Assembly: GCF_016859285.1 (NCBI RefSeq)
Contig: NC_053416.1
Span: 1,142,501-1,206,500 of the forward strand
Direction: 5' to 3'
Origin: Xiphias gladius
Lineage: Eukaryota; Chordata; Actinopteri; Istiophoriformes; Xiphiidae
Length of the DNA: 64,000 nt
Made by a program: the position numbers and the translations under genes. The notes below the pieces were generated by a model, which was given only the letters and a program-made list of their open reading frames with translations, was not told the origin of the DNA and made no database searches. Shown piece after piece: positions 33,651 to 44,787 of the stretch (position 1 is the first letter of the stretch; each line of letters opens with the position of its first letter).

Positions 33651-34380
33651 AAGGTGTCGTCTCATCTGTGTTCTGTTGTTTAGTGTCATCTCAATTCTGT
33701 TGTATTTAATACTTTGTTTGGCAATTTGTTAAATACTAACAAAAGAACCAACAAGACTTTTTTCCAATCATGTTTCCTTTGGTTTCCAATTGTTGTTTAT
33801 TTTTGAACCCAAAGATGCTTGTAAGTAAAGTAAAAATTATATTTATTGCTGCTTAATAATTTATTAGTCAATATACCAATCCACCATTATGGCTTAGTTG
33901 TTGCTGTTTTTGCTGCTTTTTTGTGCTGTTATTATGGAAAAACATGTACTTTGTGCTATGTAGATGACTATTAATCGTTACTACTTTTAACTTGCATGAA
34001 ATTGCATATTGCTGCATTTTACAATCACACATATATTATAATTTATTTTGCCTTTTACATTACTTTTTAAGTTACGGTGCACGTGCAGTGCTTTGTGTCC
34101 TTCAAGTTCCTAACTCCTTCTTGTGCGTCCCCTGTAAGTGTGTACCCTGTAATGGAGATGTAATTAATAAATGTGTATAAAATGTAATAAAAAGGAAAAT
34201 AAAAATGAAAAAACATAAATAAACATGATGAAAACACTTAAATTTTTGGCTTTTGGCTTTTGGTTTCTTGGGGGTGATGGAAACATACCATCACTTTTGT
34301 TACAGTGAACTTGCCAGCTGTTTGAACAACAATTTACATCCACATCATCCTCCATCTGGCTTTCATCCAGAGCAATCTGG
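33651..34380. other. Intergenic, nothing recognised
   Basis: AT-rich; no supported feature before pseudogene E. Confidence 0.4.
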
Positions 34381-34386
34381 TGAATC

Positions 34387-34951
34387 ATCTTCATCATGGC
34401 GTCCAACATCGGCCTGGTGGTCCTGATCGCCGTGGAGAGGAGCCTCCACCAGCCCATGTATCTGCTCTTCTGCAACATGAGTATCAACGAGGTTTTTGGG
34501 GCCACCGTCATCATTCCTCGCTTGCTGAGCGATGTTTTTACTGTAGTCACAGACCGGAACATCCATTTACATAGACTGTGTTGTTCAGGCCTTCTGTGCT
34601 CACTTTCATGCAGGCACTTCTCATGCGGTGCTCACGATCATGGCTTTCGATCGCTACGTGGCCATCTGCAACCCCCTTGCGATACGGTTGTCAGTTGGAG
34701 CCTAGGCGGCGGCCTTTGTCTCTTTCGCGGTCCTCCTGGGCCTCACCGTCCGTCTGATGCGCTGCAGGCTAAACGCCGTGGTCCTGCTGGGTTCCTCCCT
34801 CGGCAGCATCACGCTCACCCCCATGATCATGCACCGTCACCCTGAGTGGGCGGACAGCGGCAAAGTGGCGTCTGTCAAGTTTCATGTCGTCCCCCCGGGC
34901 TGCAGTGTAAGGAGCTCAGACAGAAGACTGTCCGTGTGTTCACAAGAATAG
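34387..34951 (+). pseudogene. Odorant receptor pseudogene E (5'-truncated, multiply broken)
   Basis: Relative of genes B and C. Homology begins abruptly in TM1 (IFIMASNIGLVVLIAVERS), so the start and first 30-odd residues are missing. LHQPMYLLFCNMSINEVFG and the TM2-TM3 region follow. A one-base insertion near 34566 shifts the frame. After VAICNPL a deletion removes the ATIMTN region, a TAG lies in the TM4 region (near 34703), and larger deletions remove most of TM5-TM6. The tail still resembles the HRHPEW...VKFHVVPPG stretch before TM7. It is clearly nonfunctional and older than D. Confidence 0.92.
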
Positions 34952-35916
34952 AGTCATCTGATGGTCAAAGGGGGAGAATCTTTGCATAAAAAACTTCTTA
35001 AAATGCTCACACCTCCGAATACGAAGGTCTCATCAGTGGAGTACCACGGGTTCCCGGCACATCCCTCCTCAACGTGAACAGTTTTAGGGGAATTTAAGGT
35101 TCTCACCCAAAGCTTTTTATTGGAGACTGAGTTGAATTTGAATTAACATATTTTGCAACAGTTGGCAGAAGTGCTTGAAGATGTTTGCAGGACTGTCTGG
35201 ACCTACAGTTTTTAAGTTAAATGAAAACGTTTTGTCTTAGCTTTTGTTTATTTTTACTGACGATCATAAAGCTGAAATTATCCTCAATTATTTTTTTATT
35301 TTATTTTTATTTTTTTTAATTTGAAGGCTAATTTTTTAAGCTTCCAATCTTTTCTTATTCTCTCACATTTCACAGGTCATGTTGACACATTTGCAACATA
35401 AATTTTCACGATAAAGCTTACGTTGTTGCAAGGAAATAATTATTCGTATTCAGTGCAACAATCCGTATTAAACATCATGCTGCACACTTTAATAAAGGCT
35501 CTGGTTGGATTTATTTTGCATTATTAAATTTACCATGGGGCATGAAAGTTCAGTTTTTTACTAAAAGGAGTTTACTTCATATGCAGATGGTGTCTTGGAA
35601 AGTTTCCTATACTGTTTGTTTGAATAATATGCTTTTAGTAAAAAATGTTTTAAATGTGTCAAAAAATGTACATCATTGTCATTTCTTTTTATTTTAATTT
35701 CTTTATAATATACTTGGAGTTTTCTCCTTTCTTGAATATGAAAGTGTGGTATATTCCGGCTTGTGGAACTGCTTTTTACTGAGGAAATTGCACTGGTGGA
35801 TGAAGTACTCAGATCATTGATCCTGAGTCACGGAGGCTTCAGCAGCATTTTACTGCTGGAGCTGCTCCAGGTGGAGCTGTTTTTATCTAGGTCACAGACA
35901 GGGAGAGAGTTTAGTC
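34952..35916. other. Intergenic, AT-rich
   Basis: AT-rich sequence; near 35795-35820 a short piece resembles the repeat at 6958-7070. Confidence 0.4.
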
Positions 35917-36243
35917 CACTGGTTCCCAACCTGGGCCCTTCCAGAGGGTCACCAGGTGAACCTGAGGGGTTGTCAGATGATTACAGATGAAACAGAGAAA
36001 AGAAGAATTTACAGAAATTTATACAGATTTCTTGTTTGTTTTTTTTTTGGAAATATTGGATGGTTTTACCTTTTCAAGCCTCGGACAGTTATTTAAATGA
36101 AACCATGTGAGAAGTTTAGAGGGAAAATGTCCCTTTGGTGGAGCTGCTAACAACTCAGAGACGTCTGAAACATGACAAGGGGCCCCAGCCAGACACAGTG
36201 TTTTTGTAAGAGGTCAAAAGTCAAAAAGTTTGGAAACCAATGG
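35917..36243. mobile_element. Nonautonomous inverted-repeat element (MITE-like)
   Basis: Starts CACTGGTTCCCAAC and ends GTTTGGAAACCAATGG, imperfect terminal inverted repeats. The interior (AGGGTCACCAGGTGAACCTG and GAAACCATGTGAGAAGTTTA) is a dispersed repeat common in percomorphs. It has no coding capacity. Confidence 0.7.
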
Positions 36244-36480
36244 CTAAATCTTTAAAAATGTTTTGTATTACATAAGCTTATTTTATTTTTTTGTTAGGTG
36301 AAAAATATTAATCAGACATGAAATCATGGCTCTCAATGGGTGTAAATATCGAAACTCTGGATAAATTAATCTGAGACTTATTCAGACAGCTGTATGAAAG
36401 AAACATGATGTGCTACTGGTCTGTCCATCCATATGTGGAAAATATAGTCTTTCAACAAGAAGGAACTATTAATTAACACG

Positions 36481-36486
36481 TTTATT
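36481..36486 (-). terminator. Possible polyadenylation signal of OR gene J
   Basis: AATAAA on the minus strand about 215 bases after the stop codon of gene J. Confidence 0.4.
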
Positions 36487-36698
36487 AAAAGGATCATTAA
36501 CTAGCTTAATGTGATTCTTGAATGTGAATGTAACACAATAAGTTTAGTTGACAATAAGAGTTAGTTAATAAATAGCTGAATAAATGTATCACACTATTGG
36601 TACAATGTACAATTCAAACAGTCTAGTTAAAAATCAAATAATTTGTAAACACGTTTTTGTGTAAGACAGGCAGCAGAATGGCATCTTCCCTGTCCGAG

Positions 36699-36863
36699 CT
36701 AGGACACTGTGTTGACGTCCGTTATGGCTGAAACAGCAGCAGGTCTGAGCCTGTTCAGAGTCCTTCTGATGGACTCCTGCAGCTCCTTGCTCCTCAGACT
36801 GTAGATCATCGGGTTCAGGAAAGGCGTCAGAGCGGAGTACAGCACAGACACAATGATACGGAC
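36699..36863 (-). CDS. OR gene J last exon (TM7 and tail)
   Basis: 54 codons plus stop after acceptor CGTTTTAG. It reads VRIIVSVLYSALTPFLNP then MIYSLRSKELQESIRR. It completes the receptor only when joined to the exon ending FSPE, which supports the 2.2 kb intron. Confidence 0.9.
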   Translation of the reverse strand, partial: VRIIVSVLYSALTPFLNPMIYSLRSKELQESIRRTLNRLRPAAVSAITDVNTVS

Positions 36864-39800
36864 CTAAAACGAAATCAAAAATAATGTTGGAAATTTGCTG
36901 TGAATGCTTGTGGTCCTCCAAATACAATGCTGCATTAACATGATTCCAAATATTTTTGGTGACCGCCATACCTTTTGTCTAAGGCCCTTTCAACATTTTG
37001 GTTGTTAAGGTATTTTGAAGACCAAATTGACAAATTTCCATTTAAATTGCTGTGCATATTCATTATCATCATCATCACGATAAAACCGAGAGGTCAGGGC
37101 TAAGTTCAATACACAATAAGATGCACTAGAAACAAAGTAAACTAGCATGGCACTACTCAGTAGAGCCTCCGCCAAGGCCAATGTTTAAAAACAACATCCA
37201 CCAGACTTAAGAGAAAAGAATTCAAATTCATAGTAAATGATCTGGATCTGCCCGAAAATGTAATGGATTCTTCCCTGGCCCATGTCCCATCCCTCCACCA
37301 AGATTGGTCCAAATCAGTTCAGTACTTTTTGCTGACAAATAAACAGACACCGGTGAACACATGAACTCCTTGGCGGAGGTAAAAATGCTTGATTGAACTG
37401 ACCATTCTTGGCGTCCTGAGGTTTGGTCTGTTCATCCAATAATTTGGGAGCATTCTTGACAATGTCATATTTCATATGTTTCACATGTTTTCTATGGACA
37501 TTCATGGTCCACAACTAACTATGAATCTTCATGAGTGATATAGTTTTTTGTGAGGTGACCCGCTCTGACCATTTGACAACATTTCCCCTCAATCAATGAT
37601 TTGGTTGACAACTTATTTTGAAGACCAAATGGTCAGATTCCTGTCAAATTTAATTTGGATATTCATGGTCACCAGAAGATCAATCTCAAAATTTTGGTGA
37701 TCTCCTGACCTTTCCTCTATCTTATATCTATTCCTTGCTAGCAGGGAGTACCATAAGAACGGTAGCCGGTTAGAAATAGATAGCTCAACAACTGCAGGTC
37801 AGATTGCCGTGAAATGTAATGTAAAAATTCATGCTCTCCAGGGGACTTTGTGACAACATGACCTCTTCTCTAACACCACACTCAGAGCTTTTCTGCTCTA
37901 AGAACTGTAAGATCATCAAAATGTCCAGTTGGGTGTAATGTACATTGCACCTTTAAGAGGTGCATCAACAGAATTTTAGATTCTTAGTCTTTCGACAACA
38001 AGTCAGCTGTGGCTGATAGGAATTTCATTCATTTTGGGGTTTGTTCATAAACCAAAGTATTGGACAAATTAAAATGTTGACCTGATGATGGCACAAGAAG
38101 AAAATCAGAGGATCAGCAAAGTTATAACAATTCATCCAGGGGAGAACGTGAATTTTTAAACCAGATTTCATCACAATCCATTTAACAGTTGTTCAGATGT
38201 TTCACTCAAAATCAAAAGTGTCAACTTTGGTGGCGCTAAAGGAAAAGTCAAAGAATCACCAAAGCTATTACAATTCATCCTCTGTGCGCTATGATTGTCT
38301 GTTCCAATGTAGTGCCAATTCCACAAGTAGAATTTGAGACATTTCACTCGATAAGTGAAAAAACTCTGACCTGCGCTACAGGTGGAGGTGGTGCTAGACA
38401 AAACGTCAGAAGATCAGTGAAGTCATACGCATTCATCCTCTGGGCACCATGAATATTTGAATCAAATTCCATGGCAATCCCTGCATTCGTTGCAGAGATA
38501 TATCAGTCTGGACCAAAGTGGTGGACCTTGGGTGATGAAATTGTTCAGTTGTCCTGGAGACGGTAGAGGTGTTCATCATGCGACCTAAGTGTGGCTCAGG
38601 AATTTCCTTTCCTTTCATCTAGTCTAGTCTATAGTGTTGAATACAGGACCTTAAATGTAATTTTTTGTGGACAGCACTGTGCAAAAGTTTTAGACACTAA
38701 AACTAAAGTGAGGATTCTTTCAAAAACAATGCCATGAATGCATTTTATTTATCAATTCACCTAGAGCTAAATCTAATCAGTATTCGCTTTTACCCCCCCT
38801 TAGTCTTTAAAACCAGCACTAGTTCTCCTCGGTACACCTGCACACATTTTTTCAGGTTCTTGGCAGGTAGGTTGTTCCTGAATCTTGGAGAACCTGACAC
38901 TGGCTGTTTGTTTGGGTTCATTTTGCTGCTACAGAATGAATCTGGGACTGATCAGACTCCTCCCTGATGGGGTTGATGCTGGAGAAGAATCCTAAGATCT
39001 AAAGGGCCTAAAACTTTTGTACAGTACTGTTAATGAGACACGTACTAAAACAAAAGCAAAGGTAAAAATGTAAAGTCAGATTATTTGAGTCTTGTACCTC
39101 TGGTGAAAATTTTCCGAGCCGGTAGGAAATGTATACAACGGAGGCCGAGCTGTAAGAGATGGACACCACAGTCAGGTGAGCAGTGCACGTCCCAAAGGCC
39201 TTCAGCCTCTCAGCGACACCCATCCTCGATATGGAAAGACCGATGAGGACGTAGGAAGTGAGAATGAGGACTCCTGTAGTCAGTAGTGCCACCAGGGCGA
39301 AAGAAATGGACACAATGTTATCCACTGAGGTGTCAGCGCACACCAGCCGCCTTACAGACGACGGGTCACACCAGCCATGTCTCACCACATTTGGCCCACA
39401 ATAAGGCCGCTGCCAGGCCATGGTACTTGCTGGCAGTGTGCAGATGGTGCCGAATCCCCAGGCTCCTGAGATGAGGAGCAGTTGGATGGGCCGGGTCATG
39501 ACAGCGGTGTAGCGCAGAGGGTTGCAGATGGCCATGTAGCGGTCGTACGCCATGACAGTCAGGATGGCACGGCCAGTAACGGCCAGCTGAATGAAGAAAT
39601 ACATCTGGAGAAAACAGCCCACGACAGAGATGGTTGCCGTGTCTGCCAGGAAGCTGGACAGCATGTTGGGGATGGTGGTGGTGGTGTAGACCATGTCCAC
39701 AAATGAGAGGTTGTATAGGAAGAAATACATGGGAGAGTTGAGTTTTGGATCAGTCAATGCCTGCAAGAGAAAGGACAGAGAATGACTACGACACTTACAA

Positions 39801-40068
39801 TTACGTCTCAGTCAGACTGAGGTAATATTGATAACACTAATACACTGTCATAAGTGATAGACGGCTTTGGGTTTTTTTACCACCAAGATAATCATGCTGT
39901 TTCCTCCGAGGGTGAGAATATAACCCAGCAGCAGGAAGACAAGAAGGATCATCTTTTTCTCGCCGAGGCTGGCGAGGCCCTGGATGACGAAGAAGTCGAC
40001 GCCATCAGGCTCCCAGGTGTCATTAACAGAGCCGGATCTGTGATTGGTTGACAAGGGCAGGTATGAAT
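36699..40068 (-). CDS. Odorant receptor gene J with intron-split coding region
   Basis: Class II-like olfactory receptor in at least three coding exons: 40068-39881, 39760-39098 and 36863-36699, all with GT-AG sites. The two introns between them are phase 0 and the join gives 337 residues. Landmarks are NDTW (glycosylation), LGGNSMIILV in TM1, PMYFFLYNLSFVDM in TM2, MAYDRYMAICNPLRY after TM3, KAFGTCTAHLTVVSISY at TM6, and FSPE joined to VRIIVSVLYSALTPFLNPMIYSLRSKEL at TM7. The most 5' exon seen begins after a TTTTCTCCAG acceptor in phase 2, so the start codon lies in an exon I could not find. No break is visible in the rest. It differs clearly from the other receptors here. Teleost receptors with coding introns are known but uncommon. 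Confidence 0.88.
36864..39097 (-). other. Intron of OR gene J filled with dispersed repeats
   Basis: 2.2 kb intron. It holds a TIR element at 37161-37382 and several degenerate copies of the TGGATTGCCATGAA-type fish repeat (near 37541-37900 and 38050-38530), mostly inverted relative to the copy at 7705. Confidence 0.75.
37161..37382. mobile_element. MITE-like element with CCTCCGCCAAGG inverted ends
   Basis: Perfect 12-base inverted ends (37166-37177 and 37368-37379) enclose about 190 bases with ATCTGGATCTGCCCGAAAAT, ACCAAGATTGGTCCAAATCA and AAATAAACAGACACC. This is a nonautonomous repeat widespread in fish. It lies inside the intron of gene J. Confidence 0.75.
39098..39760 (-). CDS. OR gene J central exon (TM2 to TM6)
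   Basis: 221 codons, from ALTDPKLNSPMYFF to YRLGKFSPE, between acceptor CTCTTGCAG and donor GTACAA. It contains MAYDRYMAICNPLRY and the KAFGTCTAH motif. Confidence 0.92.
39881..40068 (-). CDS. OR gene J exon with N-terminus and TM1
   Basis: 62 codons plus two bases, from SYLPLSTNHR to NSMIILV, between acceptor CTCCAG and donor GTAAAA. There is no ATG before TM1 in frame, so the initiator must be upstream. Confidence 0.82.
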
Positions 40069-40154
40069 CTGGAGAAAAAAAAGGTAGCGTAAGACAGACA
40101 TCGGTGTTGAGTCAAAGTCAAAATCTGATGGAACGAGGACAGACAGACATGTGT

Positions 40155-40400
40155 CAGTTTATTAGGAACACCTTGCTAAACTAATACAGTCTGATCCAAC
40201 ACGTCCTGTAATAAATCCTCCCTCAGGAAGGTTCTAATGTTCAGTTTGTAATGAAACTGCTTCGGAGATGTTGATTCAGCTGTGTGATGGAGGGTGTAGT
40301 CAGTGGTGGTGTTGACCTATATTGCATTATACTGAGAGGCGTCTCTGTTATTTAGCTCAACGATATAAATGGGGTGGACAAAATAATAGAAACTCCTGTC
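40155..40400. repeat. Interspersed fish repeat (TTTATTAGGAACACC type)
   Basis: TTTATTAGGAACACCTTGCT, then CAGTCTGATCCAAC, then AATAAATCCTCCCTCAGG and AGGTTCTAATGTTCAG, ending near GACAAAATAATAGAAACTCC. This is a short dispersed repeat common in percomorphs, upstream of gene J. A piece occurs near 3790. Confidence 0.7.
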
Positions 40401-40740
40401 ACACAAAACGATTCAGCAGCACCACGAAAATGCATTAGTGTTAAAACAGTCTATCTACTACACTGTTCACTAAGTCTATTAAATCTAATACATCAAAAAA
40501 GAAAAAAAAAAATCAAATACACAGCGTGAATCTCATAAATCATCCAGGAGGAACAATTATCATAGAATCCACTATAAACTACTGTAAGAAAAATACAATA
40601 CATTGAAAAACACTATATATAGAGAATAGTAGGTTACTGGCCCAAAAGGGTTTAAACACTTAAACTCTTTAATGTGTTCTTGCATAACGTATTTGTAATG
40701 TATTTTTCTATTTTTGCCCTTTCCATAGAGGCAGCTTTGT

Positions 40741-40754
40741 CGCCTATATAGGCG
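40741..40754. promoter_or_regulatory. Perfect 14-base palindrome containing a CArG box
   Basis: CGCCTATATAGGCG is fully self-complementary and contains CCTATATAGG, a match to the SRF-type CArG rule. It lies about 670 bases upstream of the first recognised exon of gene J. It could equally serve as a TATA element; function is untested. Confidence 0.35.
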
Positions 40755-43140
40755 TATCAAACAGTGTTACCCTGCTCCGATTGGTCCAGTCTGAGAGGAG
40801 CCAGACTCTCAGTCATGCAGATCACAACCACCTGAGAGACCGATGTGGTTGTGGCTCCGTTGGAGGGAAACAGTGCTCTGTCAAATTGAATTTGTTGGGA
40901 GCTATTAGTGCAGTGTGTGGATCTTTTGTTGTACTTTTGCCTTCAGTTTGTGTTTTGATCCAGCACCTGCAGAAGATTTTTTCGTCTGTCTTAAAACACT
41001 CACAAGTTCATATGTGCATAGAAAGAGTTTCTGCTTGCTGCGATCATTCCTCCGGCTCCTGATCGATTAAGAGACCCCTTCCTAACATGCTTCTAATCGA
41101 AGTGATGGGGGGACAAAATCCTCGGTCCTCATTCTGTGCAATAATGTATTAGCTAATATGAGTCTTCAGCAGTCTGAGTCAGTCACATCAGGTGGGAATC
41201 TTCCACATCTTCCATGTGATCTGTTGGACCTTTTGTTAGACACCTCAGGGCTTTTTTTTTTAGTAGCTCAGAAACATACCGAACTTGGTTTTATCAGCTT
41301 GACACTGAATGATTTTTCCTTATTTTAGATTAAATATAAACGTGATTTTGAACTGAAGAAACACGTTTCAGGAGTCCGCTACAGAAAATGACATATTAGT
41401 TCAGTTTGTCAGTAGTCTATTGGTTAATGTCTCTGGAGTTTTCTACCAGTCTGTTCATGTAAAATGTCCACCTTCCTGTAGACATGCACACATGAAATCA
41501 GATTTCTCCTGACAGTCTCGCTGACCACGGACATAATTACCATCACCATGCGGAATAGCTATTTTTTTTTTTGTTGTCAAACAAAAAGAGTATATATTTT
41601 CCATGCATAGCACATGACAACATGACATATTTACTTATTTGAAGTACGAATACGTCATGGTAATTTCTGTATTTCGTTGACTTCGTCAAATGTGCAGTTT
41701 GTGGCAGGGAAGGTTTATCACTTCAATACTTTTAGACAGAAGAAATTTATCATAGAAAATGAGTTGATTTTACAAATTTCGGGGTAATTTTAACTAATTT
41801 CTTTTACACATATGAGACCCTGAAAACAACAATGAAGTAAACCCAGTGTCAAAAGGAACACAAGGCTTAAGGATCTGCATATGAGAAATGCAGTATAATG
41901 AACTGAAGTGACTTTAGCACAGAATCTGAAGGTGCAGTCGCTTCTTTCACTCTCAGGTCGAGTCGATCTTAAGCTCCAACACCTTAAACAAGCCTTGTTC
42001 CAGCTGCACGACGCATCCCCCCATTTATGACCCTATCAGTGAAATATTAGGTTGTATAGGTCTACAAAACATAGCCTGCATTCTCATTTTGAAGACATTT
42101 TTAAAGACACACAAATGTAGTTTACAGCTATGACATTTCAAGATAAGTGCACTGAGATAATCTACTACCTAAGATAAGATTCAGTATTTTGAATATAATA
42201 CATCATTGCCTTCAATTATTGGAAAATATTTATGTTGATGTGATAAAAAAAATCCCTGAAAAGTCAGTTATGCCAGACGAGTTTCAAGGGATTAGCAGAT
42301 TCTAAATGAGTCTGGTCATAAATTTGGAAACCGTAGCATTACTATAAATTTTATACACATTTGAAGTTAGTACACATTTACTAACTTCATCCTTGTGGCC
42401 CTGTTCTCCTGCTAAGAGATGAAAAAACAGCTCTGATATATTTATGATGCTGTATATCACACGATAAAGTTTGGTTACACTGGACATCGGGGCAGTTCAG
42501 TAAATCACTGACAAAGAATGAAAAGCACAAAAACACTCACAGACCTCTGGGACTTTCACGTAAAATATCAAACAGCAAAAGCTCCATTTCTCCTCAGCAG
42601 ACAGATGAATAGATGAGTGGACGTAGACAAATTTGCTGTCAACAAACAACAAGTGCAGAATAACTGCATGAGCTCAGTTTGACAGCATCAAGAAAATCGA
42701 AAGACCTCCGCGTCTGCACAAAACAAAACTGCTTCATGTTTGAGGTTTTTTTGTGTCTACCGTGATTTCTAAAATATCTTTTAAAAGTATCATCATCTTA
42801 CCTGAACATGTGAATCAGACTTTGCGCTGCTCTGTCAGCAGAACCTCATCTGAGGTCCACATTTTGCCTTTTCAAGAGCAACCAACCTTTTTTGTGATTA
42901 TAATGGAGATTATAATGAGAGACCCCGGAACATTAATTACACAAAGTTGCATCAGATCCTTTGAATTAAAAACGTAAATTGTACACACGAAAGCAAAGGA
43001 ATACCAAAGGGACAGATTTTTATTTACCTTTGTGGCTATAAACCAAGAAAACATAGAAACATAATTGTCTTTGTCGCCAAGGTAACGACCGTCTGCTTCA
43101 AATGTCTCGTTTAACCTCCTCATTAAAGGTGAATTATAGA
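40755..43140. other. Intergenic, nothing recognised
   Basis: No gene, RNA or named repeat seen in 2.4 kb. Confidence 0.4.
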
Positions 43141-43164
43141 AGCTTTTACTCTACTTTAATTGCT

Positions 43165-43330
43165 TGTGTGTGTGTGTGTGTGTACACGTGTATTACTCGT
43201 GTTGTGGGGACATACATTTGCTTACACAGTCACATTGGTTTTGGGGACAAAAAGTACGTCCCCATAAAGTAAATCATTCAATTTTAGGGCGAAGACTTGG
43301 TCTAAGGTCAGGGTAAGGCAGGGGTGGACT
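43165..43330 (+). repeat. Interspersed fish repeat with GT microsatellite
   Basis: A (GT)n run followed by GTTGTGGGGACATACATTTG, then ACACAGTCACATTGG and GTCCCCATAAAGTAAATCAT. This is a common dispersed repeat of fish genomes. Confidence 0.65.
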
Positions 43331-43524
43331 GATAATCTGGACAGTGTGACAGAGTCCAGAACAGCGGTCGGACCTGCTGAACTGAGGTAGGCGTCCCAGA
43401 TTGACCGGCTGGCAGCCATTGGCCTAATACTTATCAGCTTCCATGTCTATCTGAGTAATATCGAGAAACTGTCATAATGCATCACATGAACCACATGCGC
43501 AGGAAATTATATTCAACATTATAG

Positions 43525-43660
43525 TAAAATTCAAATTTTCCTGATGATGGCGCTAGATGAAAAATCTGAGGATCACCAAAGTCGGTAGAAATCACCCTGA
43601 GGGAATCCTGAAGGTCCGAACCAAATTTCACGACAATCCATCCAACAGTGTGTTGAGATC
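43525..43660 (-). repeat. Interspersed fish repeat (TGGATTGCCATGAA type), inverted copy
   Basis: GATGATGGCGCTAGATGAAA, then GAGGATCACCAAAGTC and CACGACAATCCATCCAACAG match the family seen at 7705-7860 and in the gene J intron. Confidence 0.65.
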
Positions 43661-44787
43661 CAGATTTAAGTGTGGATCAACAGGGTTTACCAACAGAAAG
43701 ACCGACACGGCCATCCCAAGCAAGAGCCGAAAATAAAACTGTGACCACAACGAACACTGGTGCGATATGAGCTGCAACAGAGTCTTTGTACACAAATGGT
43801 GTACAGGTAGTATCAGAAATCCAATCATCGGCCCACTTTAACTGTGCCTGAACATGTAATCACTGAGGAGAAAGTCCTATTTCATGAGGAAAAATGACAT
43901 TTTCTGGATATTTCGGTTATGTTAAACTATTTAGATTTTAAAAACGTGTCACCTTTTGGTTGGAAGAACTCTTGGGCATGCGTTCATCAACTCTTAAGTC
44001 CATAGGGACGATAACACACCATTTGAATTTTATATAGTAAGAGAAGGGTCACTTTTTATCATGAGTTTCTTATTATAGATAACCCTCACATGGAGCTGAA
44101 GTTATGTTAAGCATATGTATAAATGCAGTGTGCATTTCGCCAAAGCAAAGATCGAAGCCTAAAACTTGTATCATAAACTAGATGATTTGAACAAGCACAT
44201 TTTATAAAAATGAGTTCAACAAAAGTAAGTCACACTTTGGGAGAACTTCTTCAAATTCATCTTAATAACATTTAAGCCAAATATCTGGAACTTTGTATGA
44301 AATTAATGTGATTTTATATTGTGGTTTTTTCTTTTACCAAAGGTTTGGAAAAGTCACATCAAGGAAAATCCATAAAAGCAAAAGAACATAATAAAGGTCT
44401 TTCATTTAATCATACAAAATACAAAACCACAGTGAAACCTCAAATCCATCAAAAACGTGCACAGACAGTATATTGTACAGATTTCCCTTTATTACATTTC
44501 ATTCTCTGAATAAATAGCTTCACTTTTGTATCAGATGTCTCAGGTAACAGTCGTTTTTCACAATTTAGTGCAAATTTTGTTATTCATCTAATTACTGTGA
44601 AAATGTCAAAATACCTACTTTTTGCAGTTTAAATGTTACGTCAGGGCAAAATATATTGATGGTTATCATCGTAGTTTCCCTCTGATCAGTGTTAAATTTC
44701 TCCCTTGTCGACTGCACAGTCACTGTTTTTTGTGTCAATCAGATGAAAATGAAGATAGATACATTAATTTACAATTTTCATCACACA
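43661..44787. other. Intergenic 3' of OR gene F
   Basis: Nothing recognised except an AATAAA on the minus strand at 44488-44493, a possible polyadenylation signal of gene F. Confidence 0.4.

Noticed and set aside
36634-36969. 111-codon open frame on the minus strand taken as its own gene
   Set aside because: The real reading in this place is the last exon of gene J in a different frame, fixed by the splice acceptor and the LNPMIYSLRSKE motif.
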